From the NCBI GenBank assembly GCA_001873585.1, contig MNZL01000080.1, positions 1-12,303 of the forward strand: a DNA stretch of 12,303 nucleotides. The letters are read 5' to 3'. The translations under genes were made by a program, and so were the position numbers. The notes under the pieces were generated by a model. It was not told the origin of the DNA, did not search any database, and worked only from the letters and a program-made list of their open reading frames with translations. Source of the stretch: Rhodobacterales bacterium CG2_30_65_12. GTDB taxonomy: Bacteria; Pseudomonadota; Alphaproteobacteria; Rhodobacterales; Rhodobacteraceae. Below are positions 1 through 5,416 of this stretch, piece after piece. The stretch's first letter is position 1, and each line of letters begins with the position of its first letter.

Positions 1-157
1 AGAAAAAATACGATATTCTCGTGGCCACTGCCGCACGTCCGAGGTGGGCTTTGGCTATCCCGCGCTGATGCGCCGGTTTGCCGGCCCGTTTCCCGGCCAC
101 GTCCACACCCGGCTGCTCGACCGTATCCGCGAGGTGCCCGTGCATGTGAAAATCTGA
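1..157 (+). CDS. C-terminal remnant of an unidentified protein (partial at left edge)
   Basis: The frame ending at the TGA at 155-157 is open to the window edge and encodes about 51 residues. The final part (GFGYPALMRRF ... IREVPVHVKI) uses G/C-ending codons like the rest of the window, so it is probably a true protein C-terminus. The first seven codons are AT-rich and unlike the remainder. Another frame (from base 3) reads KKYDILVATAA before stopping near 68, so the exact frame near the edge is uncertain and a frameshift is possible. The PVHV ending faintly recalls the tail of glucokinase-type sugar kinases, but this is far too little to name it. The stop lies 6 bp from the stop of the convergent LOG-family gene. 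Confidence 0.5.
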   Translation, partial: EKIRYSRGHCRTSEVGFGYPALMRRFAGPFPGHVHTRLLDRIREVPVHVKI

Positions 158-163
158 CGGGCT

Positions 164-1012
164 TCAGCACGCGCCGTTCTTCTGCTTCACCTCGCATTTG
201 CTCTCCCAAGCGTCGATCACCGCCACGGCTTCCTCGGCGGTTTCAACGAAAGTAAACAGTTCGAGGTCTTCGCGCGAAATGGTGCCGATCTCGGCCAGCG
301 CCTCCCAGTTTATGATCTTTTCCCAGAAGGCCCGGCCAAACAGGATCACCGGCACCGGCCGCATGCGCTTGCTCTGGATCAAGGTGAGGCTTTCGAAGGT
401 TTCATCAAGCGTGCCGAAGCCGCCGGGGAAAACCACGATCGCCTCTGCGCGCATCAGGAAGTGCATCTTTCGGATGGCGAAATAGTGGAAGTTGAAGCAC
501 AGCTCGGGCGTGACCCATTCATTTGGCGCTTGCTCGTGCGGCAGCACAATATTGAGGCCGACGCATTTGCCGCCCACATCGGCGGCACCCCGGCTTGCCG
601 CTTCCATCACCCCGGGCCCCCCGCCCGAGACGATCACCTTGCAGCGGTGGCCGTTGTCCATCGACTGCTGTGAGATCAGCTGAGCGAAGCGGCGCGCCTC
701 GTCGTAATAGTGAGAGAGCGCGGCGAGGCCAGGCGTCTTGGCTTTGTCCTTGTCTTCTGGCCTCGGAATGCGCGCGCTGCCAAACAGCACCACGGTCGAC
801 TCGATCCCCAGCTCCTGCATGATGAGCTCTGGCTTCAGCAGCTCAAGCTGCAGCCGCACCGGGCGCAGCTCGTCGCGCAGGATGAAATCGAGATCGTCGA
901 AGGCCAGCTTGTAGGCGGGCGAGCGGGTTTGCGGCGTGTCCGGGATTTCGTGGACCGTTTCGCGGTCTTGCCCGGAGTGGCGGAATGGGTGGCTGCGGGT
1001 GTTGTCGGTCAA
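164..1012 (-). CDS. LOG family protein (TIGR00730-type nucleoside 5'-monophosphate phosphoribohydrolase)
   Basis: This is a cytoplasmic Rossmann-fold protein of the lysine-decarboxylase-like/LOG family. Characterised members hydrolyse cytokinin riboside 5'-monophosphates or purine nucleotides to a free base and ribose 5-phosphate. From the chosen start the signature GGGPGVMEA lies at about residues 130-138 and PGGFGTLDE at about 196-204; both are the family's nucleotide-binding and catalytic motifs and look intact. An N-terminal extension of about 60 residues (PDTPQTRSPAYKLAF...) precedes the fold, as in the longer alphaproteobacterial members. The start is taken as TTG at 1012, giving 282 residues, because GAGGA (1019-1023) sits 6 bases upstream. 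An in-frame ATG at 1036 would add 8 residues but has no ribosome binding site. The gene is divergent from dapD. The family is secure; the substrate is not known. Confidence 0.93.
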   Translation of the reverse strand: MTDNTRSHPFRHSGQDRETVHEIPDTPQTRSPAYKLAFDDLDFILRDELRPVRLQLELLKPELIMQELGIESTVVLFGSARIPRPEDKDKAKTPGLAALSHYYDEARRFAQLISQQSMDNGHRCKVIVSGGGPGVMEAASRGAADVGGKCVGLNIVLPHEQAPNEWVTPELCFNFHYFAIRKMHFLMRAEAIVVFPGGFGTLDETFESLTLIQSKRMRPVPVILFGRAFWEKIINWEALAEIGTISREDLELFTFVETAEEAVAVIDAWESKCEVKQKNGAC

Positions 1013-1018
1013 AGCTCG

Positions 1019-1023
1019 TCCTC
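1019..1023 (-). promoter_or_regulatory. Ribosome binding site deciding a TTG start for the LOG-family gene
   Basis: On the minus strand GAGGA lies 6 bases before TTG at 1012. The alternative ATG at 1036 has only GC-rich sequence with no purine run in front of it. The site therefore favours the TTG start. Confidence 0.55.
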
Positions 1024-1035
1024 TTGCATGCCGCA

Positions 1036-1064
1036 TTGCGCGGGCCTGTTTGAGCCCTTATAGC
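1036..1064 (+). promoter_or_regulatory. Candidate sigma70-type promoter of dapD
   Basis: TTGCGC (1036-1041) and TATAGC (1059-1064) are separated by 17 bases, which fits a housekeeping promoter with a weak -35 element. Transcription would begin near 1071, about 35 bases before the dapD start. The same AT-rich core read on the minus strand gives TATAAG (1057-1062), a good -10 for the divergent LOG gene, although no matching -35 is clear. The two promoters may share this box. Confidence 0.4.
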
Positions 1065-1105
1065 CAACGGCCAACCGAGACAGAACCGAAAACGGGGAGA
1101 ACGCC

Positions 1106-1933
1106 ATGTCAAACGCTCAGCTCGAATCCGCCATCGAAGCCGCCTGGGAGGCGCGCGACACAATCACCCCCGCCACCATAGGCGAAACGCGCGAGGCTAT
1201 CGAAGACACACTCGATGCGCTTGATAGCGGCACACTGCGAGTGGCGGAACGGCGCGACGGCGGCGACTGGCATGTGAACCAGTGGGCCAAAAAGGCGGTG
1301 CTGCTCGGCTTTCGCATCAAGGATATGGAATTTCAGTCTGGCGGGCCGCAAGGCGCTGGCTGGTGGGACAAGGTGGACAGCAAGTTCGCCGGTTGGGGCG
1401 ACGATGAGTTTCGCGCTGCAGGATTTCGCGCCGTGCCGAACGCGGTCGTGCGCCGCTCAGCCTATATCGCCCCCGGCGCGGTGCTGATGCCGTCGTTCGT
1501 AAACCTTGGGGCTTACGTCGACGAGGGCACGATGGTGGACACATGGGTTACCGTCGGCTCCTGCGCCCAGATTGGCAAGAACGTGCACCTGTCGGGCGGT
1601 GTCGGCATTGGTGGTGTGCTGGAGCCGATGCAGGCGGGGCCGACGATCATTGAAGACAATTGCTTTATCGGCGCGCGCTCGGAGGTGGTTGAGGGCTGCA
1701 TCGTGCGCGAAGGCTCGGTGCTGGGCATGGGCGTGTTTATCGGCAAGTCGACCAAGATCGTCGACCGCGAGACCGGCGAAGTGATGTATGGCGAAGTGCC
1801 GCCGTATTCGGTGGTGGTGGCGGGCTCGATGCCGTCGAAAAACAATGTCAGCCTTTACTGCGCGGTGATTGTGAAACGGGTCGACGAACGCACCCGCTCC
1901 AAGACCGCGATCAATGAGCTTTTGCGTGATTAG
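1106..1933 (+). CDS. dapD: 2,3,4,5-tetrahydropyridine-2,6-dicarboxylate N-succinyltransferase
   Basis: DapD transfers a succinyl group from succinyl-CoA to tetrahydrodipicolinate, giving N-succinyl-2-amino-6-ketopimelate in the succinylase branch of diaminopimelate/lysine synthesis (cytoplasm, trimer). The protein is 275 residues, matching the usual length of about 274. An N-terminal helical domain (about 1-100) precedes a left-handed beta-helix of hexapeptide repeats. That helix carries highly conserved family segments: DEGTMVDTW at 139-147, then GSCAQIGKNVHLSGG, IGGVLEP, and EDNCFIGARSEVVEG. It ends in the characteristic INELLRD. GGGGAG (1094-1099) lies 6 bases before the ATG. The TAG stop overlaps the TAA stop of the convergent lipoprotein gene. 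dapE, which acts two steps later, is about 5.4 kb downstream in the same orientation. Identification is secure. Confidence 0.98.
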   Translation: MSNAQLESAIEAAWEARDTITPATIGETREAIEDTLDALDSGTLRVAERRDGGDWHVNQWAKKAVLLGFRIKDMEFQSGGPQGAGWWDKVDSKFAGWGDDEFRAAGFRAVPNAVVRRSAYIAPGAVLMPSFVNLGAYVDEGTMVDTWVTVGSCAQIGKNVHLSGGVGIGGVLEPMQAGPTIIEDNCFIGARSEVVEGCIVREGSVLGMGVFIGKSTKIVDRETGEVMYGEVPPYSVVVAGSMPSKNNVSLYCAVIVKRVDERTRSKTAINELLRD

Positions 1934-2547
1934 TCGCAGAACAGCCCAAAGAAGAGGCACTTGGGTGCGAGCTTCACGGTGGTCACGAACGGCGAGGTCA
2001 CGCCGGGATTGCCGGCGATAAGCCCGGTTATCGGGATCACCAGCGCGGCTTCCTTGCGATCATCCGACAACGTGCCGGTGGTATTGAGAATCTCGTAACC
2101 CCGCACACGGAAAATGATCGAATGGCCGGCGAAGGCGGCGGCGGCCATGCCTTCCATTCCTTCCATCCCCTCGGGGGCGTTGTCGGGGCTGTCGAGCTCG
2201 TCGAGGTCAACCGTCACGCGCAGAGTGTTGTCGTCGATCCGTTTGATGGTCATGCCCTCGGCGGGATCAAATTGGCCGTCCTTGCCAAACGGATTGGGCC
2301 GGGCGATGGCCTCTTCTATCGTCATTTCGGCGCTCTGGCTGCAGGTAAACGTGTCTTCGGCGAGGCTCGATGTGCCGCCTTCGCAGGGATCGCCGCCGTC
2401 GATCGTCGACATATCGTAGAGCGCGCGATTGAGCTTGGTGATGACCGTGGTTTCCACCTTCGTCTGGTCTTTGAAGTCGAGCACCATTTCCGCATCGAAA
2501 CAGGCCGAAAGCGTCAGGAAGGCGAGGAGGGAGGCGAGTGCGCGCAT
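1930..2547 (-). CDS. Small secreted lipoprotein, paralogue A (CFDAEM family)
   Basis: This 205-residue protein has a lipoprotein signal: MRAL, a hydrophobic stretch, then LSAC with the lipidated cysteine at residue 16. It should be anchored in the envelope. The mature part begins CFDAEM and is rich in beta-prone and acidic stretches. It has a cysteine pair in GDPCEG and FTCS, an EGMTIKR...LRVTVDLDEL segment, an EGM triplet repeat before AFAGHSIIF, and GTLSDD near the end. A second cysteine pair closes the C-terminus (CLFFGLFC). It is clearly related to the lipoprotein at 3638-4219. A strong AAAGGAG stands just before the ATG. Function is unrecognised. The two internal cysteines could form a disulphide in the periplasm (inference). 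Actinobacterial LppM-like lipoproteins are a possible distant comparison, but this was not tested. Confidence 0.85.
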   Translation of the reverse strand: MRALASLLAFLTLSACFDAEMVLDFKDQTKVETTVITKLNRALYDMSTIDGGDPCEGGTSSLAEDTFTCSQSAEMTIEEAIARPNPFGKDGQFDPAEGMTIKRIDDNTLRVTVDLDELDSPDNAPEGMEGMEGMAAAAFAGHSIIFRVRGYEILNTTGTLSDDRKEAALVIPITGLIAGNPGVTSPFVTTVKLAPKCLFFGLFCD

Positions 2548-2594
2548 GAAAACTCCTTTCTGGCCGTGACGAATTGCGGCGCGGTGGCTTTCTC

Positions 2595-2624
2595 AATAGA
2601 CAGACGGCAGTAACCGAAAGGCAA
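2595..2624 (-). promoter_or_regulatory. Weak candidate promoter for lipoprotein paralogue A
   Basis: In the 82-bp divergent gap, the minus strand has TTGCCT (2619-2624) and TCTATT (2595-2600), spaced 18 bases. Each matches the sigma70 consensus at four of six positions. It overlaps the probable ribosome binding site of the plus-strand gene starting at 2630. No convincing plus-strand promoter was seen in the same gap. Confidence 0.25.
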
Positions 2625-2629
2625 GCCCC

Positions 2630-2968
2630 TTGACCAGCAAAGAGAAAAAACCGAGCCGCCAGCAGGTCTTCACGCTCCTCGTCGAGGTTGGCCGAAAGCC
2701 CGGTGACGGGCTGCCCAAGGGCGCAACCGGGGCGGCACTGATGTGCTATGCCTCTGGCGTGGACGAGGCGGAAGCGGTGCGCGAGACGGTGGCGATCCTC
2801 AAGCAGGCCGACCTCGCGCCACTCGATGTTTCGGGTTACGGCACCCTTGAGGAACGGCTGGCCGAGGGCCACGACATTGCGCCCGAGGAACGCGCGCTGA
2901 TGGCGCGCGCGCTTGAGGAAAACTCTGTGATCGTGGCGCAGATGACCCCGTTTTTCGACAAGGCCTGA
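2630..2968 (+). CDS. Conserved-looking hypothetical protein, 112 residues
   Basis: A small, probably cytoplasmic and helical protein with no signal peptide or membrane segment. It begins with a basic tail (TSKEKKPSRQQ), followed by LLVEVGRKPGDGLPKG, CYASGVDEAEAVRETVAILKQ and a C-terminal helix ending MTPFFDKA. I do not recognise a named domain. The start is TTG at 2630, preceded by AAAGG (2617-2621) about 8 bases upstream; the next in-frame ATG is some 38 codons in and would remove the best-looking part. Codon use matches the neighbours. The stop is 5 bases from the nnrU ATG, so the two are almost certainly co-transcribed. Function unknown. Confidence 0.8.
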   Translation: MTSKEKKPSRQQVFTLLVEVGRKPGDGLPKGATGAALMCYASGVDEAEAVRETVAILKQADLAPLDVSGYGTLEERLAEGHDIAPEERALMARALEENSVIVAQMTPFFDKA

Positions 2969-2973
2969 ACACC

Positions 2974-3627
2974 ATGATCGGTTGGACCGAGTTTATCGCC
3001 GCTTTCGCCACCTTCTTCGCATCGCACGCCATCCCGGTGCGCCCGGCGGTGAAGGGCGCGATCATGGCGCGGATCGGCGCGCGGGGGTTCAGCCTTGCCT
3101 ATTCGGCGCTCTCCATCGCGGTGCTGAGCTGGCTGATCGTTGCCGCCGGGCGCGCGCCGTTCGTGCTGCTCTGGCCGTTTTCGCCCTGGCAGATCTGGGT
3201 GCCGCTGATCGCCAACGCGGTGGCGCTGGTAATCCTCGCGCTCGGCACGGCGCGGCCCAATCCGCTCTCGTTCGGCGGCGCGCGGAATGACAGCTTTGAT
3301 CCCTCGAACCCCGGTATCGTCGGCTGGGTGCGCCACCCGCTCCTGGTGGCCATCGGGCTCTGGGCGGGTGCGCATATCGTGCCGAACAGCGATCTTGCCC
3401 ATGTGGTGCTGTTTGCCACCTTCCTCGGCTTCGCGGTGTTGGGAATGCAAATCATAGACCGGCGCAAGCGCCGGCTGTTGGGGCCCGCGTGGGCGCGGCT
3501 TACGCAAACCGCCCGGCGTGTGGATGTCACGCCGGGCGGGCTTGTTCGTATCGTGATCGGGCTTGGGCTTTATGGCCTCGTGCTTCGGCTGCACGCTCCG
3601 GTGATCGGGGTTTCGCCCTTACCGTGA
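2974..3627 (+). CDS. nnrU: NnrU family integral membrane protein
   Basis: NnrU was described in Rhodobacter sphaeroides near nitric-oxide reductase genes and is related to the plant/cyanobacterial 15-cis-zeta-carotene isomerase Z-ISO, a haem-containing membrane protein. The 217-residue product fits the family. It has an N-terminal membrane segment with FFASHAIPVRP (His18), two hydrophobic helices (about 38-58 and 73-91), then WVRHPLL (Arg120-His121-Pro122) running into a helix with GAHIVPN (His134). A further hydrophobic segment follows at 141-160, then a basic loop (DRRKRR), and a last helix ends in LHAPVIGVSPLP. Histidines 18, 121, 134 and 143 are candidate metal or haem ligands by analogy only. 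It lies 5 bases after the small hypothetical gene. No denitrification genes are in the window, so a role in NO metabolism is not supported by context. Confidence 0.88.
   Translation: MIGWTEFIAAFATFFASHAIPVRPAVKGAIMARIGARGFSLAYSALSIAVLSWLIVAAGRAPFVLLWPFSPWQIWVPLIANAVALVILALGTARPNPLSFGGARNDSFDPSNPGIVGWVRHPLLVAIGLWAGAHIVPNSDLAHVVLFATFLGFAVLGMQIIDRRKRRLLGPAWARLTQTARRVDVTPGGLVRIVIGLGLYGLVLRLHAPVIGVSPLP
3509..3539 (+). repeat. Perfect 12-bp inverted repeat inside nnrU
   Basis: The arm CCGCCCGGCGTG (3509-3520) is exactly complementary to CACGCCGGGCGG (3528-3539), around a 7-base loop. It lies in the coding region for residues near 179-189 of NnrU. No T-run follows, only GCTTGTTCG, so it is not a classical terminator. 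It may be an mRNA hairpin or a chance product of GC-rich codons. Confidence 0.6.
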
Positions 3628-3637
3628 GAACCCAGGC

Positions 3638-4219
3638 TCAGGTGCCAGGCTTGACCAGCGCGTTAAAGGTGTCTGGCAGCTCGGTGTCCGAATCCAGCAG
3701 CGTTTCGAGCGGAATCTCGAACCGGGCGGTCGTGCCGTCGTCCGAAACCGTGCCGTTGGTCTCAATGATCTCGGCACCGGCGATGTTGATGGCGATCTTG
3801 TGACCGATGAACGAGGCCATCATCATCTGCCGCATCTGCTCGGCATCCGTGCCCTCTTCCTCGGGCGGCGCAACATCCTGAGTGACTTCGCTCAGATCGA
3901 AGGCAACGTATAGCAGCCCGCCGTCGCGGCGCTCGATGGCCAAGCCTTCGCTCATGTCGGGGTCGGCAAGAAACTCGTCGATCGTGCCGGTGACGATTTC
4001 GGTGCAACTATGGCTGCCATCTTCGAGGGCAGCGTCTTCGCCCTCGCAGAAGGGATCGCCACTCGATGTGGCCATCGCGTAGAACTCGGGCGTTGCCGTT
4101 ATCACCATCGTTCCCACCGCATTGTCTTCATCGGGGAAGGCCACCGTCATCTCGGCATCAAAACAGGCCGCAAGCGGCAGGACGAATATTAGCGAAAGAA
4201 ACGAAAGAACGCGGCGCAT
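3638..4219 (-). CDS. Small secreted lipoprotein, paralogue B (CFDAEM family)
   Basis: This 193-residue protein starts at the ATG at 4219, with GGGAG about 7 bases upstream. A longer in-frame reading to 4273 lacks a ribosome binding site and would bury the signal peptide. The signal is MRRVLSFLSLIFVLPLAAC with the lipid-modified cysteine at residue 19, followed by FDAEM. It matches paralogue A in order along its length: GDP.CEG, a second cysteine shortly after, EG(L/M).I.R, V.(F/V)DL.E(V/L), M..(A/S)F.GH.I, G.EI..T.GT(V/L)SDD and a final IP(L/I)..L block. It is more acidic than A (PPEEEGTDAEQ) and lacks A's C-terminal cysteine pair. It converges with nnrU, with 10 bp between stops. Function unknown; an envelope-associated structural or binding role is inferred. 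Confidence 0.86.
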   Translation of the reverse strand: MRRVLSFLSLIFVLPLAACFDAEMTVAFPDEDNAVGTMVITATPEFYAMATSSGDPFCEGEDAALEDGSHSCTEIVTGTIDEFLADPDMSEGLAIERRDGGLLYVAFDLSEVTQDVAPPEEEGTDAEQMRQMMMASFIGHKIAINIAGAEIIETNGTVSDDGTTARFEIPLETLLDSDTELPDTFNALVKPGT

Positions 4220-4258
4220 TGCAAGCTCCCATGCATCAAGTATCCTCTTCAGATTGAC

Positions 4259-4272
4259 TGCCGCGCGCGGCA
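4259..4272. repeat. 14-bp perfect palindrome TGCCGCGCGCGGCA
   Basis: A self-complementary GC-only core in the 93-bp gap between the Hint-like gene and lipoprotein paralogue B. It could be a protein-binding palindrome or a short hairpin upstream of paralogue B. Such runs also arise by chance in GC-rich DNA. Confidence 0.4.
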
Positions 4273-4277
4273 AAGTC

Positions 4278-4310
4278 CAGTGCCCGCTTGATCTATCAAG
4301 TCCGGCACTG
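4278..4310 (-). terminator. Bipartite hairpin, probable terminator of the Hint gene pair
   Basis: CAGTGCC (4278-4284) pairs perfectly with GGCACTG (4304-4310). Inside, CTTGA (4287-4291) pairs with TCAAG (4296-4300) around a 4-base loop, with a small asymmetric internal loop between the stems. Read on the minus strand it begins 2 bases after the stop codon of the 4313-5416 gene and is followed by GACTTTG, a poor T-run. Position and strength suggest a transcript end or 3'-end stabiliser; intrinsic termination is less certain. Confidence 0.5.
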
Positions 4311-4312
4311 CC

Positions 4313-5416
4313 TCAGGCGTGTTGCAAGCTTGCCGCGAGGCTGCGCGCCTCAAAATCGTTGAGCTGGTGGCGGGCGAAATTCCGGTGCTCGGGGATCGCA
4401 CTTGCCGGCATTTCGCCCAGCACGGTGGTGCGGGCCACGTCGGGCCGGCGCGCGATGGTGCCCACGAAAAGGCTCTCGGCCCAGACCCCATCATGCAGCA
4501 GGCAATCGTGCACGTCGAGCAGCACCTGGTAGTAGCTCACCAGCCGGGCCTTGCCCTCGCGGCGAGCGTGTTTGCCGTTCACCAGGTGGCCGGCGGGCAT
4601 CAGGATATCATCGGTGCCAAACATGTATTCGGCCTCGGCGCGATCGACCCGGATCCGGTGATCGGGGGCCATCAGTACATCGCCCGCGAGGCCGAAGAAT
4701 GGCGCGCGCAGACGCACCGGGCGGAAAGCCCCGAGCGCGGGCACCTCACGTTTACCGATCCAGCGCACCGGCTGCGGCCCGGCTGCGGCGGTGATCACGG
4801 TATCGCCCAGACGCAGCTTGTCGACCGGGCGGGGGCCTTCGGGGGTTTCAACCGCAGTGCCAGCGGCGATGCCGGTGCCAAAGCCCACTGGCTCCACCGT
4901 ATCGGAAAAGGCGAGATAACTCAGGATCGGCGCGATCTCGGTGCGCCTGCCGTTGCGGATCATCACCCGGATATCTTCGGGCGGCAGCGGCACCGGCGCG
5001 CAAACGGTGGTCTGAAACATCCGACCCTCGTCGAGCAGTTCGACGGTGACGTGCCCTGAGCGCTCGGGCGCGTTCCAGGCAAAGGTAATTCGCATCCGGC
5101 TATCGCGCGAAGGCACAGGGAAGCGCAGCTCGGCGTTTGAGCGGTTACGGCCCTGGCGGAACGACATCTTGAGCCGACCGGAACCATCGAGTGTAACGTA
5201 CATCTCGCGCAGCCAGTCGCGGCGGCGGCGATAGGCGATGAGCGCCCGCGCCTCATCCGGCTCGACGTTGAAGCGCAGCTCCAACATCATCGTGCCCCGG
5301 GGCAGGATCTCGTCAGGCTGCATCGGCGGGCGGGCACCGGGCGCGTCTGCCGACACACCGATACCACGAATGTTGAACACAGGCGCGTTCAGATCGGTGA
5401 GCGCGATCCAGCTCAT
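4313..5416 (-). CDS. Hint-domain protein with N-terminal jelly-roll-like domain; Hint cysteine missing
   Basis: A 367-residue protein with two parts. Residues about 40-172 are beta-rich (MLELRFNVEPDEARAL, MRITFAWNAPERSGHVTVEL) and resemble the concanavalin/LamG-like domains that accompany Hint_2 in Rhodobacterales. Residues about 182-320 are a Hint domain (Hint_2/PF13403 type): AAGTAVETPEGPRPVDKL, LGDTVIT, GPQPVRWIGKR, APDHRIRV (His253) and DVHDCLLHDG. In the upstream partner this fold starts CFVAGT; here it reads GIAAGT, so the nucleophilic first cysteine is glycine and self-cleavage of the usual kind is not expected. There is no N-terminal signal peptide. Its ATG overlaps the TGA of the upstream gene by 4 bases (ATGA), indicating translational coupling. 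It is probably secreted or assembled with that partner, by a type I route or otherwise (inference). Confidence 0.88.
   Translation of the reverse strand: MSWIALTDLNAPVFNIRGIGVSADAPGARPPMQPDEILPRGTMMLELRFNVEPDEARALIAYRRRRDWLREMYVTLDGSGRLKMSFRQGRNRSNAELRFPVPSRDSRMRITFAWNAPERSGHVTVELLDEGRMFQTTVCAPVPLPPEDIRVMIRNGRRTEIAPILSYLAFSDTVEPVGFGTGIAAGTAVETPEGPRPVDKLRLGDTVITAAAGPQPVRWIGKREVPALGAFRPVRLRAPFFGLAGDVLMAPDHRIRVDRAEAEYMFGTDDILMPAGHLVNGKHARREGKARLVSYYQVLLDVHDCLLHDGVWAESLFVGTIARRPDVARTTVLGEMPASAIPEHRNFARHQLNDFEARSLAASLQHA

Noticed and set aside
2140..2175. EGM triplet repeat in lipoprotein A as a phase-variation tract
   Set aside because: Only three codon-triplet copies with imperfect DNA repeats; a change in number would keep the frame.
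4319..5059. A 246-codon plus-strand frame opposite the second Hint gene
   Set aside because: It is an antisense shadow. The minus-strand frame shows Hint motifs and an ATGA coupling with its upstream partner.
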